Part shown: piece after piece, positions 1 through 11,679 of the stretch
How the letters are laid out: every line of letters starts with the position of its first letter
Position numbering within the stretch: the first letter of the stretch is position 1
NCBI RefSeq assembly: GCF_004193775.1
Contig: NC_041020.1
Location: 4,607,657 to 4,671,656 of the forward strand
Direction: 5' to 3'
DNA from: Glycine soja
Taxonomy: Eukaryota; Streptophyta; Magnoliopsida; Fabales; Fabaceae
Length of the DNA: 64,000 nt
Translations under genes and position numbers: made by a program
The notes under the pieces: generated by a model
Seen by the model: only the letters and a program-made list of their open reading frames with translations
Told to the model about the DNA's origin: nothing
The model's database searches: none

Positions 1-1105
1 GGTCCTTCAGCTGCTCGTGTCGGTACAAATAAGAGTTGTGTTGATTCCTTAGGGAATGATCCAGACATGGGTGACTTAGACAAATGCGGGTTGTACATCG
101 AAGAAAATCCTCCCCGCCTGGTAGCCCTAAGAAGAGTTTATGAGGGATCCACAACTGTTCACAACATTCCTTTGTTGCATGATCAAGTGAAGGTTGGTGT
201 TGAGGAGGTTAAAGATGCAGATGCTTCCATTCCTGTACCCATTGAAGATGTTAAGTTAGTGGGACAGACACTTAACACCTTCCTTGCTTGGCCGACACAT
301 CTGGTCAAGCGTTTATCAGAACAAGTATTTTAGTGTCATTAAATGCTTCTTTTTTCAATTAAAGTGTTCACTATAATTAAATTATGTTAATTAACTATGT
401 TGGATAAACAGGGAGCTGTGGGACCAGCAAAACCTGCAGATAGGCCGGATCATGAGGTCGATGATCCCCTATATCTGATGACATTGACCATCCCACAACT
501 TTTTTTGAAGCCATTGCAGGTTATGTGGGATGCTACCGTGTTCGGGGTGTTTAATGAAGACTTCCCCTTGTACATAAACCATGAAGATCTGTCTGGAATA
601 ACACACGGTGGTCAATGTCTTAGCATCTCTATTATACAGTTGTGGATTCTGTAAGTCAATTTAGATTATTGTTAATTAGCTAACTTATTGTATTAAATTC
701 ATACATAATTTACTTTGTGTTAACAACAATAGGCATATGAATGAGACAAGTATGCGAGCGGAGAATGTCGATATGTATGGATTCCTCGAGCCACAGTCCA
801 TCCAGAGATCTGGGCAATCGCAATTTGAATTAGAAAGTTACATCAAGAACTGGATGCAAAATTCAACATGGAATGTGTTCCTAGGAGCCTACCTGAATGG
901 GTAAGTTAAACTAAACAAATGAATTTAAATAATGTATAATACTATAATAACTTATATTGGTCTCCACTGCAGTACATATTGCAAATGATCGTCATTTTTC
1001 CTAAGGAAAATATTGTCATCTGGTTTTGTTCATTGCATAATAGGCCAAACAACTACCTCAAAGTTGTGGGATATATTGTCTATTATAATTTTAGTTTACT
1101 TGCTT
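1..1105 (+). pseudogene. CACTA ORF: Transposase_24-type protein with Ulp1-like C-terminus (3' exons)
   Basis: Spliced coding pieces are visible. Exon 1-324 includes RVYEGSTTVHN and HTFLAWPTHLVK-like text; exon 411-651 includes VDDPLYLMTLTIPQLF and GGQCLSISI; exon 733-900 includes YGFLEPQSIQRSGQS; a last piece at 973-1075 reads LQMIVIFPKENIVIWFCSL. The minus-strand copy near 51-60 kb aligns exon by exon. Plant CACTA proteins of this type carry a Transposase_24 region followed by a Ulp1/C48 cysteine-protease-like region. Here the expected His-Trp before QMIVI is replaced by Ile-Leu, so the putative catalytic His is lost and the gene is probably dead. Family assignment is from memory of such proteins, not a search. 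Confidence 0.7.
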
Positions 1106-1334
1106 TACATTTTTTACAATTCATGTCTCCTTTTAAAATTAAATATTCTTTTAATTCATAGTTAATAATAAATTTCTCATGGAATTTTTCTGCTAAAAAC
1201 TGTTCAAAACATAATGCAAATTATATATTGTGTGCTGTGTGGTCTGATTTAAAATTTACAAGTTAATTTTTGCGTTTATTGAAAAAATAGACAATGTGTT
1301 AAACAAAAAATTCCTAAAAACAACAAAAAACCGA

Positions 1335-1650
1335 TGTTAACCTATACTGATAACATTAGTTTTCTAAAAAAACTGATGTTAACGTATAATAACATTGGCA
1401 GTTAACATCAATTTTTGTTGAAAACCGATGTTAACGTTGGCAGTTAACATCGGTTTTTTGCAAAACCGATGTTAATTGCCAACGTTGGTATCAACATATA
1501 TACATTTTTTGTTATGTAATTCTTATTATATAACATCAGTTATTTAAATAACCTATGTTGTTATTTTACGTTAACATCAGTTTTATAAAACTGATGTTAA
1601 TGATAATACTTTCAACATCGGTACATTCAACATCAGTTAATAATCGATGT
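1335..1650. repeat. CACTA subterminal inverted-repeat array
   Basis: Several copies of a unit pairing AACATCGGTTTT with AAAACCGATGTTAA, some degenerate (CATCAGTT, CGATGTTGA), lie just inside the 1696 terminus. In CACTA elements such subterminal motifs bind the element's own DNA-binding protein. The same motif family recurs at 32855-33210 and 49615-50255. Confidence 0.85.
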
Positions 1651-1696
1651 TGAAAGTCTTGAATAACTAATCTTAAAAGCTTATTTTCTAGTAGTG

Positions 1697-3401
1697 TGAC
1701 CTGCCCCCCTCCCCCCCCCCCCCCTCTCTTTTGAGGTAGAGAGATCAAAGTGTTATGCAGTGAAGTAAGTGAAGACAGAGAGGTACAACGAACAATGTTT
1801 GAATTGCTTAATTCTTGTTATATTATGCTTTTCTTATTGATATGATAGAAGTAAGCTTCAAAGAATTTTGTTGTCTTTGGATAAAGCGTAATAGTTTTTT
1901 CTTAATCCTATGTTTAGAGGCTAGTCCAATAGTTAATTTTTAATTGAAATGATATGTTTCTTTTCTTCATTCTTGATATATTGTAGTGTTTCTAATAAAA
2001 TGTTGAAACTATAGCATTGGTTACCAATCGCAGCAAAGTATTTTTCTTTTCTTTTTTTATGAATGCAGCATTGCTATCGGTTTAAACCACCTCTATGTTT
2101 AAAATAATAATAATAATAATGTATCATACTTTGCGGCTGTTACAACTGTAGTTAACCAACCAAATATATAAAATATTACATGATGGTGTCACTTGAAATA
2201 ACCGCTAGTCAAAACTCGCAAGTGGTTTACAATCATCCTTAAGGCATTACATGACACATTTGGAATCATGACTTAACGTCGGATATGAACTATCGTGAAG
2301 AAAAGTTAGTGGCGGTAATACCGGCCGTTCTGATAAACTGACAGGAATTTGTTTCTTGTCTGGGCGACATTTTTGTAATAATTGGAGTGGAGTTCTATCT
2401 TTACATTGTAATATGTTTTTATTTTTTATTGATTTTAATGTCTATGCCGTGATGGTGTAAAATTGATAATTTTATAACGCCGTCCAATCATGTATCATTG
2501 TTTAGATTACTTTAAGATAATTATTTTAAAGGTAAACAAACTTACCGTACACGATGAATTGCGATTGGATATTTATGTAAAAAAATTTATATTGTGATTA
2601 TAAGTCTTTTTTTTCTAGCTAGCTTGTGTTCTTTTCTAAGTTTTTTTTATAAATATATTTTTGTTGACTTTCCTAAAATAAAAAATTCACTTTGATCGAC
2701 TTCTTCATCAAGTCACTTTGACTTGTAGTTCATGCTTAATTACAACACTCACGGCTAGTGAGGTTGCATAACGTGTTGGTCATAAAGACCTAAAATCAAT
2801 TTTCCATTAAGTCACTTTGCTTGGAGGGCTTGTGTACTGACCAAGGAATTCCATCATCTAAGTTATTAGTAGATAGTAGTTGTTCCACTCCCTATCTGTC
2901 AACCCATAACTATTAAGTAATTACATATCCCGCTAACTCATACACACTACCATTATACCATTATAAATAAGAAAGGTGCATGATGGATAATTCATCTTCT
3001 AATTACACGTTGATCTTGATCATTCATTATTTGACTTAAGCGTTGGAGTTGCTTTACAAGTATCATCACCATCGTCCAGAAGAACTCGACATACCGAGCA
3101 AAAGATCAAATTGCTAGTGGAGATGGGTTTGAGGAGCACTGTAGAATTTGATAAGAAGAAAAGTTATTTAGAAAAACAAATTAAAAAAAATATATTAATA
3201 TTTTTTACCTACCTACATTTTAATTTAAAGAAAAGATGTGTTTTTCATCTTTGTATTTTTAAACTTTATCAAGCTCCTTCTACTTTCATATCGATAAATT
3301 TGATTTTCAAATTCTAAAAATAGATAGATTTATTTCCTCCTGACTTTAAAAAAGTTGACAAACTGAGAGAAATGACTAAATCCATATTGAAACCAAATTC
3401 A
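1697..3401. other. AT-rich intergenic stretch between two CACTA elements
   Basis: No coding gene is recognisable. It begins with a poly-C tract (about 1704-1724) beside the CACTA terminus and contains an (ATA)n-like run near 2107-2120. The stretch 3030-3130 (TTGACTTAAGCGTTGGAGTTGC) is reminiscent of the 3' end of plant LTRs, but no partner repeat was found. Confidence 0.5.
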
Positions 3402-3905
3402 CACTACTAGAAAAAATGTTTTCAACATCGGTTCCTAAGCACATTTCATGACGGTTCTCAAACTGTCTTTGAAACCGTTGTTGTTAAAAATGATCACTTT
3501 CCACGAGAGTTTTTCAACCGTCTTCGTATTTTACTTTCTTTCAGTCATAAATCGTCTTAGAATGTCACGTTTTCAAGATAGGTTTCTCTAGAAATCGTCT
3601 TAAAAATGTGACATTCTGAGACGGTTTTGATTGAAAACCATCTTAGAATGACTTTTATCATAAAATTAAAAAAATTGAGGATTTTAAGACATTTTTAGGT
3701 TTTCCCAAAATCCGTCTTGGAATATCTTTTTTTTTAAAAAAAAATGTTTAAAAAATTGAGGATTCTAAGATGGTTTTCCCAAAAATCATCTTAGAATGTC
3801 TTTTTCTTTTTAAAAATTGAAGATTCTAAGACGGTTTTTTCACAAACCATTTTAGAATATACACATTTTAAGACGGGTTTTCAAAGAACCATTTTAGAAT
3901 GTTTT
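3402..3905. repeat. Left TIR and subterminal repeats of CACTA-1
   Basis: The terminal CACTACTAG is followed by repeated units such as TTCTAAGACGGTTTT and its complement AAACCATCTTAGAATG, alternating in orientation so that neighbouring units can pair. The array matches the right end at 24625-24850 in motif. Confidence 0.85.
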
Positions 3906-4686
3906 TTTTAAATGACTAGAAATTAACTACAACTACCTAAGCATATTTGCACGTGCATTTATGCTTATTTCTTTATTTAAATAATATAAATAATATAGTC
4001 TACTAAAAATGAGTAATAATAAATTATATATATCACTTTAATTTATCCCACCAAGATTTGCACTCTATACCTTTTTAATGGTACCACTGGCACATACTCA
4101 AAGGTAGAATGAATATTACTTTTGCAAGACTTAAACAGATGCATGTCTATTAACTTAAAAAAAAAACAAAACTTAAATAGTTTAGCGAGAGTCAAGAAAC
4201 TATTTTATAATCCTTAAAATGACCAAACTTTGTATTAGCATTAAAGAACACCATAAGTCACTCTTTAGTCAGCAATTGCTAACATTAGGTGGATATGTGG
4301 ATTCATCTATACTCTTTCTTTTGAAGAGAGAGAGAGAGATGTGAGTGGAATTGAATGCATAATAGTTGCTAGAAGTACAAGACTTCAAGCTATGTTTTTC
4401 TCCTAACCTGATCTAATTTACTAAAAATACATGGCATACTAATATGTAAGACTAAAGCTATGAAATATAACACAATGAATTGGAGCATTGTCAAAAAGGG
4501 AAAGGGGAGGGAGAAAAACTGCTAATACCAAGCAGCCAATAACTTGATATACAGATTCAACAATTAACTTTAATCTCAGATAAGGAATATGAGTAGATGG
4601 TCATGAATCTAATACATTAAAAATTACAATCCACAAAAAGATAAAAGAGAAATAAGGAAACACATTTATCTGTAAGTCCTTACCAG

Positions 4687-6205
4687 TTTGAATGAGTACA
4701 CACCTTCGCTTCTAGAGCATTCAAGCACCTATCGTGGAATAAATAAAACAATTACTAATATAAATAAATCTTTCACTGGTTATTTATAATGATGGAAATA
4801 CACTTCACCTGAGAACTCTATTGTAAACAAATATCCTTTATTTGGCCATCTACCATGCAACATATTAATGCAAGAAACAAGAAAAGGCATACTGCTATAA
4901 GGACAAAAATTTACACAGGACATACATAATTAGAAAGACATACAATATAATCAAAAGCCAAAGTAACAATACATGACAGTTTCATTGTGGGCGACAACAA
5001 GAGAACCAAACACAGGAACTTCTAATTCATGTAGCCACAATATAGTTAATGGAGAAGCCTAGATTCAGAAAAAAAAGGATTATTTCATCTGCTTAGGGCA
5101 ATAGCTTTATTGACTTGAACTTGTTGGCAACTTCAACACGCAGCAACATTAACAGATTAATGCATCTAATGTTCAAATTTCAAACTAAGGATTAACCTCT
5201 TGGGTCAATACTAAGCAACTTCAATAATTTACTTTTTATATTTTTTGTCATCCATTCCAATTCAATCACCAAAGCTTTAGGCAGAAAACTTGTTTCAAGA
5301 AAAAGAACTATGCAAAAGCAAATATGTCCCTATTTATGCCATATTTGTTATAAATCGAAGTGCATGAAATAGCTCAAGTTATGAATACCAGGCAAGCTAC
5401 AAAAACCCTAATTCATAATTCATTAAGTTGTCAAAATGCTGGATATTCCAATTGTTTATCATTAGTGTACATGTTTAACTCCTTAGTCATCCTATCAAAG
5501 GCAAGCTAAGAGGTTTCGGTAGACTTCTTTTTACCTATACCTTTAGTTTACAAGATTACTTTATTCTCTCAATATAACACTCTAGTCATGAAAAATTCCT
5601 TGTTTCTTTTTCTATATTTTTTTTTGTTCTTTCCTCTATAAATTACTAGTAATTGCCATTAAACTCCTTGCTTCCTTTCCATTTTTTTCTTAGGTTATTT
5701 CCTCTATGGATATATAATGATTAAGTTTGCAAGATAAACATAAAATACCATAGTTAATGGAGTTACCAACAAATGAAAACCTCTGAATCTAAGAAGGAAG
5801 CAGCTGACACTTCTACAATTTGTTTTTTCACAAGAAACTAAATCCGAAGGTTGCAATTTGGGTATTTGGAAACAAGGCACTCTACATAAATACAGAATTG
5901 AAGCTCCACTAAAGAAATAAAAACTATGCATGTATATTCATTGATTTATAAATTTACCATACCGATATTGATATAGTTGTTATATGACCATCGGTAGAGG
6001 CCACATAAAGCAAGCCACAAACCTATACAAAATTAGTAAGAACTTTTTTAATTTTATAATATGCATACATTATGTCATTTAGAAGGGAAAATTCACCTCA
6101 TCAATTGAAGGTGACCCATATATACTGCCTCCACATGATAGCTTGTAGACACAACAATGTTTTTTGTAGTCAAGAGCATATGAGTTATGATCATGTGAGC
6201 CACAC
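4687..6205 (-). pseudogene. Captured exons of an AASDH-like (acyl-CoA synthetase family member 4) PQQ-repeat domain
   Basis: Three exons with splice signals read on the minus strand. Exon 6205-6099 contains [18 protein letters not shown] and GGSIYGSP; exon 6023-5963 contains LLYVASTDGHITTISIS; exon 4731-4687 contains VLECSRSEGVYSFKL and ends at a GTAAGG donor. This order matches the C-terminal PQQ beta-propeller of plant AASDH-like proteins. A less clear piece near 5930-5780 includes ILYLCRVPCF, possibly the next propeller strand with a frameshift. No adenylation domain is present, so this is a fragment carried by the CACTA element. The match is from recall of the family. Confidence 0.65.
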
Positions 6206-7053
6206 CTATATAAACATAAAACCATGCTAAAAACATACAAAATTTCCAATCAAGCTACATATAACATACCTTTTTAACATATATAATATATCAAGGACTT
6301 ACGACAATAAGACACATTGGAACATGTACTATTTGATAAACATTATTAGACTCTGAACATGAACTCTACAGTGTGAAGTTCCCCCCTTGCTTCTAGTCTA
6401 ATAAAGGCAATAGCGAGAAAGCAATACGGACTAGGGTCACGTTGTCTCCTTGGCAAGCGTACCAAGTTGCACAAGTAGTATAAAATGGTAAGACCGAGTA
6501 TCAAATTCCATAGGGACTATGCTTGTACTCAGAGTTATATACATATATATCTAATGATTAAGCAATTAGTGACTCAAATCGAATCTTGTTCATTGATTAA
6601 CTACAAGTATAAATTAAAAGGAATTAGCTACAAAGCAAGGAACATGAAGGTTAAGAAAATAAACACTTGAAGTTTATTCATGATCTCTATCTCATTCATA
6701 ACCATGCCTTAGTACATAAACAATCTCTAATAACAAAGAGCTATTGAAAATCAAGTTCCAAAAGTATTATATTACTTTAGATGATAAACTGATCTAGGAA
6801 GGTAAACAATTTTTTTTTTTTGGTTGGAACATAGAAGGAATGTAACAAGGGATTAAAAAAAATCAACATGACTCAACTTTTAATGCTACAGTACAATAAC
6901 ATATATAGAGAAGAAGCATATTGTGATAGAATAGGAATCCAACTTAAGACCAAATGCAAGGCCTTTTATGTGCATATGGCACATGATAGCCACCATCTAA
7001 GTAGTTATCACAAAATACCTGCAAAAGAATACCCCAAAGTAGAGAGAGATCAT

Positions 7054-7436
7054 TATAATAATTTTTTTATTAGCTTTGATTAACTCTTTAATAGTGGTCT
7101 GTATGTTTTGGACTTAGAAGGTCAAATGATCCATCAGTTTTGGAGTTGAAAGACCAAATATTGAGTTACATCAAATGGGTGGTAATGGCTACTAAATGCA
7201 TTCTTGATGGTAGAATGCCTATATATAGCACATGTGTTTGGTTCCTGAGCTCATATCTTTCATTTCGTCTAATACACCATTTATAGAGAGAGAGAGAGCT
7301 TGGAAGAACCAAAATAAAACAGTTCTTTCATGACAATGGCTGGAGGTATATTATGATTCTATTTTTCGCATTTGTTAATGACTTGTGTTTTGTTTTGTTG
7401 TTTGTAACATCACATGCTTGATATTTTAGTGTGACA
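7054..7436 (+). repeat. 5' LTR of the copia element
   Basis: It begins TATAATAATTTTTTTATTAGC (the 3' copy begins TGTAATAATTT, so the first G has mutated to A) and ends TGTGACA just before the primer-binding site. Identity with 15937-16110 is high but with several substitutions. Confidence 0.75.
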
Positions 7437-7438
7437 TT

Positions 7439-7450
7439 TGGTATCAGAGC
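7439..7450 (+). promoter_or_regulatory. Primer-binding site (initiator Met tRNA type)
   Basis: TGGTATCAGAGC lies two bases after the 5' LTR, the standard site where plant copia elements prime minus-strand DNA synthesis. Confidence 0.85.
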
Positions 7451-7920
7451 CGCAGTTACCTCTACCTTGTCCATTTTCGGTTTTCGGTATTGTTTCGACC
7501 TAATTTCATTTTAGGTGTTTAGAGTCTCGTTTGTTAAAAATAAGATTTGAAATCTTTATTTTGGTTGATTTCCTTCTTTTCTAGCTTTTGAATCGTGTAA
7601 AATGATGCCTGAATGAGTGAGAACCAATCGGGTCTGTATATGGGTCGAATTGACCCGCTAGAGGTTGAAGATAACGAATGGTGAATTTTTGTTCGTTAAA
7701 AAAAAATAAAAAAGGAAAATAGACCATTTCTGCATTGGCTCGGTCTCAAACCAATAACCTATAGCTTACTAGATGCCACATGAGCCATTGGGCCGTTTAA
7801 GGTTCTTTGATATTTATTCATTTTCCCATATGTTATATGCTTATGCGTTTCTGTTTACTTTTACAATTTGTGTAGTTTTGATTTATTTTATGCATGAATA
7901 TTTTTTGGAAAAGTTTATTT

Positions 7921-7923
<3 letters not shown>

Positions 7924-7956
<33 letters not shown>
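7924..7956. repeat. (AT)n microsatellite
   Basis: About 16 AT dinucleotides in the untranslated leader of the copia element. Confidence 0.95.
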
Positions 7957-7960
<4 letters not shown>

Positions 7961-8452
7961 CAAATGCATAATATTATATTTCAATTATGCAATTATATAT
8001 GAGAATTGTATTCATCATTGTATTATGTCTTGATCTTGAAGTACATAATATGATTTATTCTCATATGATTAAGTTTTATGTCTAAGTGATCATTATAATT
8101 TTGATTAATTATGGATTAACCACATCATATATAATTTGATTAAAATTATATATTAAGTTGTTTAAAGATCATTTAAGGAATTAGGCATACTATTATGATT
8201 AATTGTACTTTATATAATGAATTTTATCCCACAAGAATTTTTATTATATTTGTATAATTATTTTGGATAAAATGTCATATTATTTTTCATGGTTTACTCA
8301 CAGGGATCATAAGGTGATATATAATTTGACAGTTTTATCATAAAGTAAATATTTGCGATAGAAAATCAAATTATTTTCATGTTGTAACCGTAAAACATGA
8401 ATTTGAGTATGTAATTATATTAATCTATCATAAAGTCTAATAGTGTGTTTGG

Positions 8453-11400
8453 ATGGATTAATTCATTAGGAGAATTCATTTTTTCAAGGAATTTAAAAGG
8501 ATTCATGATAAAATAACTTGTTTGGATAGAATATTTGAAAGGAGATTTAATTTTTGGTATTTTTATGAATCATTTTGATTGACTAAAACAGTGAGATTTC
8601 AAATTCTCTTAAAAAATAAAGAATTTGAAATTTTTTTTTGGAGATGTTAACTCTAACTCACGTTCTTGCTCGCAACTCTTTCTTGCTAAACACTCGCAAC
8701 TACGGGTGACCAAAGTTTTTATGGCCGACATCGACATAAGTTGTTTTTCACTGACGTTGGCCGAAGTTTTTTCGGTCAAAATTTTTTGTATGATGTCAAC
8801 CAAAGCTATTTTTAGCTGATATCGGCTAAGATTATTTTTAGATGATGTTGGTTAGGGTTACTTTCTCATGGGAAGTTTTTGCTAACGTGGCCAAGGATAT
8901 TTTTTGGCCGTTGTCGTCTAGGGTTTTTCAGTTGATGTTGACCAATGATTTTTTTAGCCGACATCAGTTAGATTTTTTTTATTGACATCGTTCATGGCTA
9001 ACTTTTGAGGAGACACCTACTAGGGTTTTTTAGCTGACATCAGCTAGGTTTTTTCAGCCAATATCAACCAAAGTCATTTTTTAGCCAACATCAGCTAGGG
9101 TTATTTTTCAGCTCATGTTAGCTAGGGTTTTTGGCTGATGTCAACAAGATTTTCTTAGTCAATGTCGATTAGGATTTTTTTGCTGACATCGACTAGGGTT
9201 TCCTACTAACATCAACCAGAGCTATTTCTTAACCATATTAGCTAGGGTTTTTTGGTTGATGTTGGCTAGGGTTTTTTCTACTAACACCAGCTAGGTATTT
9301 TTGACCGACATTAGGCATGACTATTTTTAGTCAACATTGATTAGGTTCTTTCAGTCGACATCCACTAGAGTTTTTTCGGTCGACATTGGTCAGAACTATT
9401 TTTTAGTCAACATCAGCCAAGGCTATTTTATAGCCGATGTTGGCTAAGGTTTTTTAGCCAACTGATAACTGCTAAATATGAGTTGTTTTTTATAATGAAA
9501 ATAGAGTAAAATATCTTTAAAAATAATTATTTAGTAGTTATTCATGCTTAATTGTTAGGAATTGATGTTTTTCTTGTTTATGGCTTGCAGATATAAAAAA
9601 CGGAGGGATTAAAAGCAAAAAAGATGCAGAAAATATGAAAAAAGATGAAAAGTCTAGCATGAGGCCTAGCCCAAGACGCGCTCAGCGTGCAACGCACGAT
9701 AAGCATGAAAACAAGCACCTGTGCTAAGTGCGAGTATGCAAGCTCAAGTTCACTCCAGCAACTATAAAAAGGGAGTCAAGCCAAGGTGAAAGGACACACC
9801 GAGTCCCAAAGCACTCTAATACACACCTAAATCCTGAGAACTCTTCCTTAGGGAATTCTTTCTTCTCTCTCATCATTTTCTCTATTCCCTTCTTCCACCC
9901 CTTCTCCTCCACCAGTTCTTATACCTCTATCTCAGTGTAAAGCCCTCATGGCCATGAGGCTAAACCCCTACTTAGGGCCTGGCAGGCCTAAAACGCCAAG
10001 AGATGTATGGTGTACTTCATATTTATCAATGCAACAAGTGTTTTCTATCCTATTATCTTTTCCTATTTTAATTTCATGCTCGACAGAGGGTAATCCTTAA
10101 TAAGAATATAATGAAGGTATGCATGCATCAGTTTTAGGGGTTAGATGCTCGATAGAGGATAACTTCTAATTGAACTAAAAGGAAAAGATATCATAATAAA
10201 ATCATTACTAGACATAGAATGATTGCATTATGCCTATGCATCAAAGCACACATCTAGAATTAAAGCTTCATGCATTTTATCTATTAAATCTTTGCAAAGG
10301 CATTTGGGACATAGATAGGTAAAATAGGCTTGTCATCATGAGACATCAGGAGCAAGTAATATAATAGATGTGGGTAGGATAAATTTACCTGATTGATAAA
10401 GAAAAATCCAAAAATCATACATCTTAGGCAAACAAGGCATGTTAGGTCCTAACATTCTCATCCCATTGAATTCTCTATTGATTATTTTGCTTCCTATTAT
10501 TTTCTTTTTCTATAATTATTTGTTATTAATTCCTATTCCCTTTATTTATCCTTTACCTCTCTTTATCTCTTCTCTTATAAATTGAAAATTATACAATACA
10601 AGTACAAAACAAAGTCCCTGTGGAAATTGAAACTCGAACTTCTGAGTTTTTACTACTTGGACAATTGGTGCACTTGCCAAACCGTTAACGCCAACTTAGA
10701 CTATGGATTTTTCGACCAACGTTGACCAATGATGTTTTTCAGTAGAGGTCGGGTAGGTTCTATTGGTCGACATCGACCAAGCTATTTTTTAGCTGATGTT
10801 GAGTAGAGTTTTTTTTGTTAATGTCTGCTAGGGTTTTTAAGGCCAATGTTGGTTAGTAAGGTCTATTTATCAATTGAAAAATCCCTAGAAGACATCGACC
10901 AAAATATCTGAAGCAGACGTTGGCTAAAAATAGCCTTGATCAATGTCGTTCAAAAAGGCCTTAGCCAGTGTCGGTCAAACAAACCCTAGGCGACGTTGGT
11001 AAAAAAACCTAGCCAACATCTGCAGAAAAATAGACTCAACCAAAGCTAGCCAAAGAATAGCCCCGACTGATGTTAGCTAACAAATATTCCTGGCATACTT
11101 TGACAATATAAACCCTATTTGATGTCAACCGAAAAATAACCTTAGTTGATGTCAGTTGAAAAACATCACTAGTTGGCAAAACAACCCTAGTTAAAATTAT
11201 CAATATTTTGTATTTTTAAATTATTAAAAATTGAAAAATATTTTTTAATTAATATTTTAAAATTAGACCGTGTTTGTTTTCTACAAAGTTTAATATTTAA
11301 ATTTCATCTATTTAAAATATAAAATTGAAATTTTGCATATGGAAAAAATTGAATTGTCTTATCCAAACAAAGAATTTAAAATTGAAGAAATTTGAATTGA

Positions 11401-11508
11401 TTTATCCAAACAAAGCATTTGAAAAATGAAGGAAATTAAAATAAAAACAATTCAAATTCCAGGCATTTCAAATTCCCTGAAATTTTGAAATTTCTGATCC
11501 AAACACAA
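8453..11508. mobile_element. Foldback-like element made of tandem subrepeats, split by a solo LTR
   Basis: The ends carry GTGTTTGGAT (8455) and its complement ATCCAAACAC (11497). The left arm (about 8690-9460 and 10696-10855) is a degenerate tandem array of a 20-30-bp unit like GACATCGGCTAGGGTTTTTT. From about 10870 the same unit appears inverted (AACCCTAG, AAAAAACCTAGCCAACATC) up to about 11180. Long inverted arms built of short direct subrepeats are the defining structure of foldback transposons. It lies between the copia leader and gag. No protein is encoded and no clear TSD was found. Confidence 0.6.
9463..10690 (+). mobile_element. Solo LTR (about 1.23 kb) with 5-bp target duplication CCAAC
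   Basis: The sequence starts TGATAACTGC and ends ACCGTTAACG, flanked on both sides by CCAAC (9458-9462 and 10691-10695). Its last 90 bases (ACAAAGTCCCTGTGG, CTACTTGG, ATTGGTGCACTTGCCAA) resemble the 3' end of the gypsy LTRs at 34180-34269 and 46310-46397, so it belongs to a related gypsy lineage. A TATAAAAAG box is at 9765-9775. No internal region remains, as expected after recombination between two LTRs. The terminal CA has become CG. Confidence 0.8.
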
Positions 11509-11679
11509 GGTAATTGTATCTTGTTGAATTAAAAATTTAGCCCATAGACAATTTTTATGCCACAAAATTCAATTTTCTAGTGTGTTTACATTGGTAAATC
11601 ATACAATTAAGATTAATATGCCTTAAATTTTGACACGAGCCTTTGGATTTTTGCAGCTTCTCAAATTAGTTTTTCTGAT

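Larger units (their letters stand above)
1..1696 (+). mobile_element. CACTA (En/Spm) element, 3' part (CACTA-0)
   Basis: The element enters the window from the left and ends at the terminal inverted repeat finishing TTTTCTAGTAGTG at 1696, the reverse complement of CACTACTAGAAAA. Before it, about 1330-1650 holds inverted subterminal repeats of AACATCGGTTTT / AAAACCGATGTTAA type. Upstream lie transposon-protein exons (1-960). The order (protein exons, subterminal repeats, TIR) is that of the 3' end of a CACTA element. The other end is outside the window. The same architecture appears on the minus strand at 49593-60368, so the two are copies of one family. Confidence 0.85.

Noticed and set aside
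1704..1724. Poly-C tract as a biological signal
   Set aside because: Simple homopolymer runs also expand by slippage (compare the poly-C in the 3' LTR near 58595); nothing else supports a function.
7773..8033. 86-residue ORF containing an Ile-Tyr run
   Set aside because: The run is the translation of an (AT)n microsatellite in the copia leader; no similarity to any protein was recognised.
9724..9940. Small overlapping ORFs on both strands
   Set aside because: They lie inside the solo LTR, around its TATA box and leader; LTRs of this type do not code for protein.
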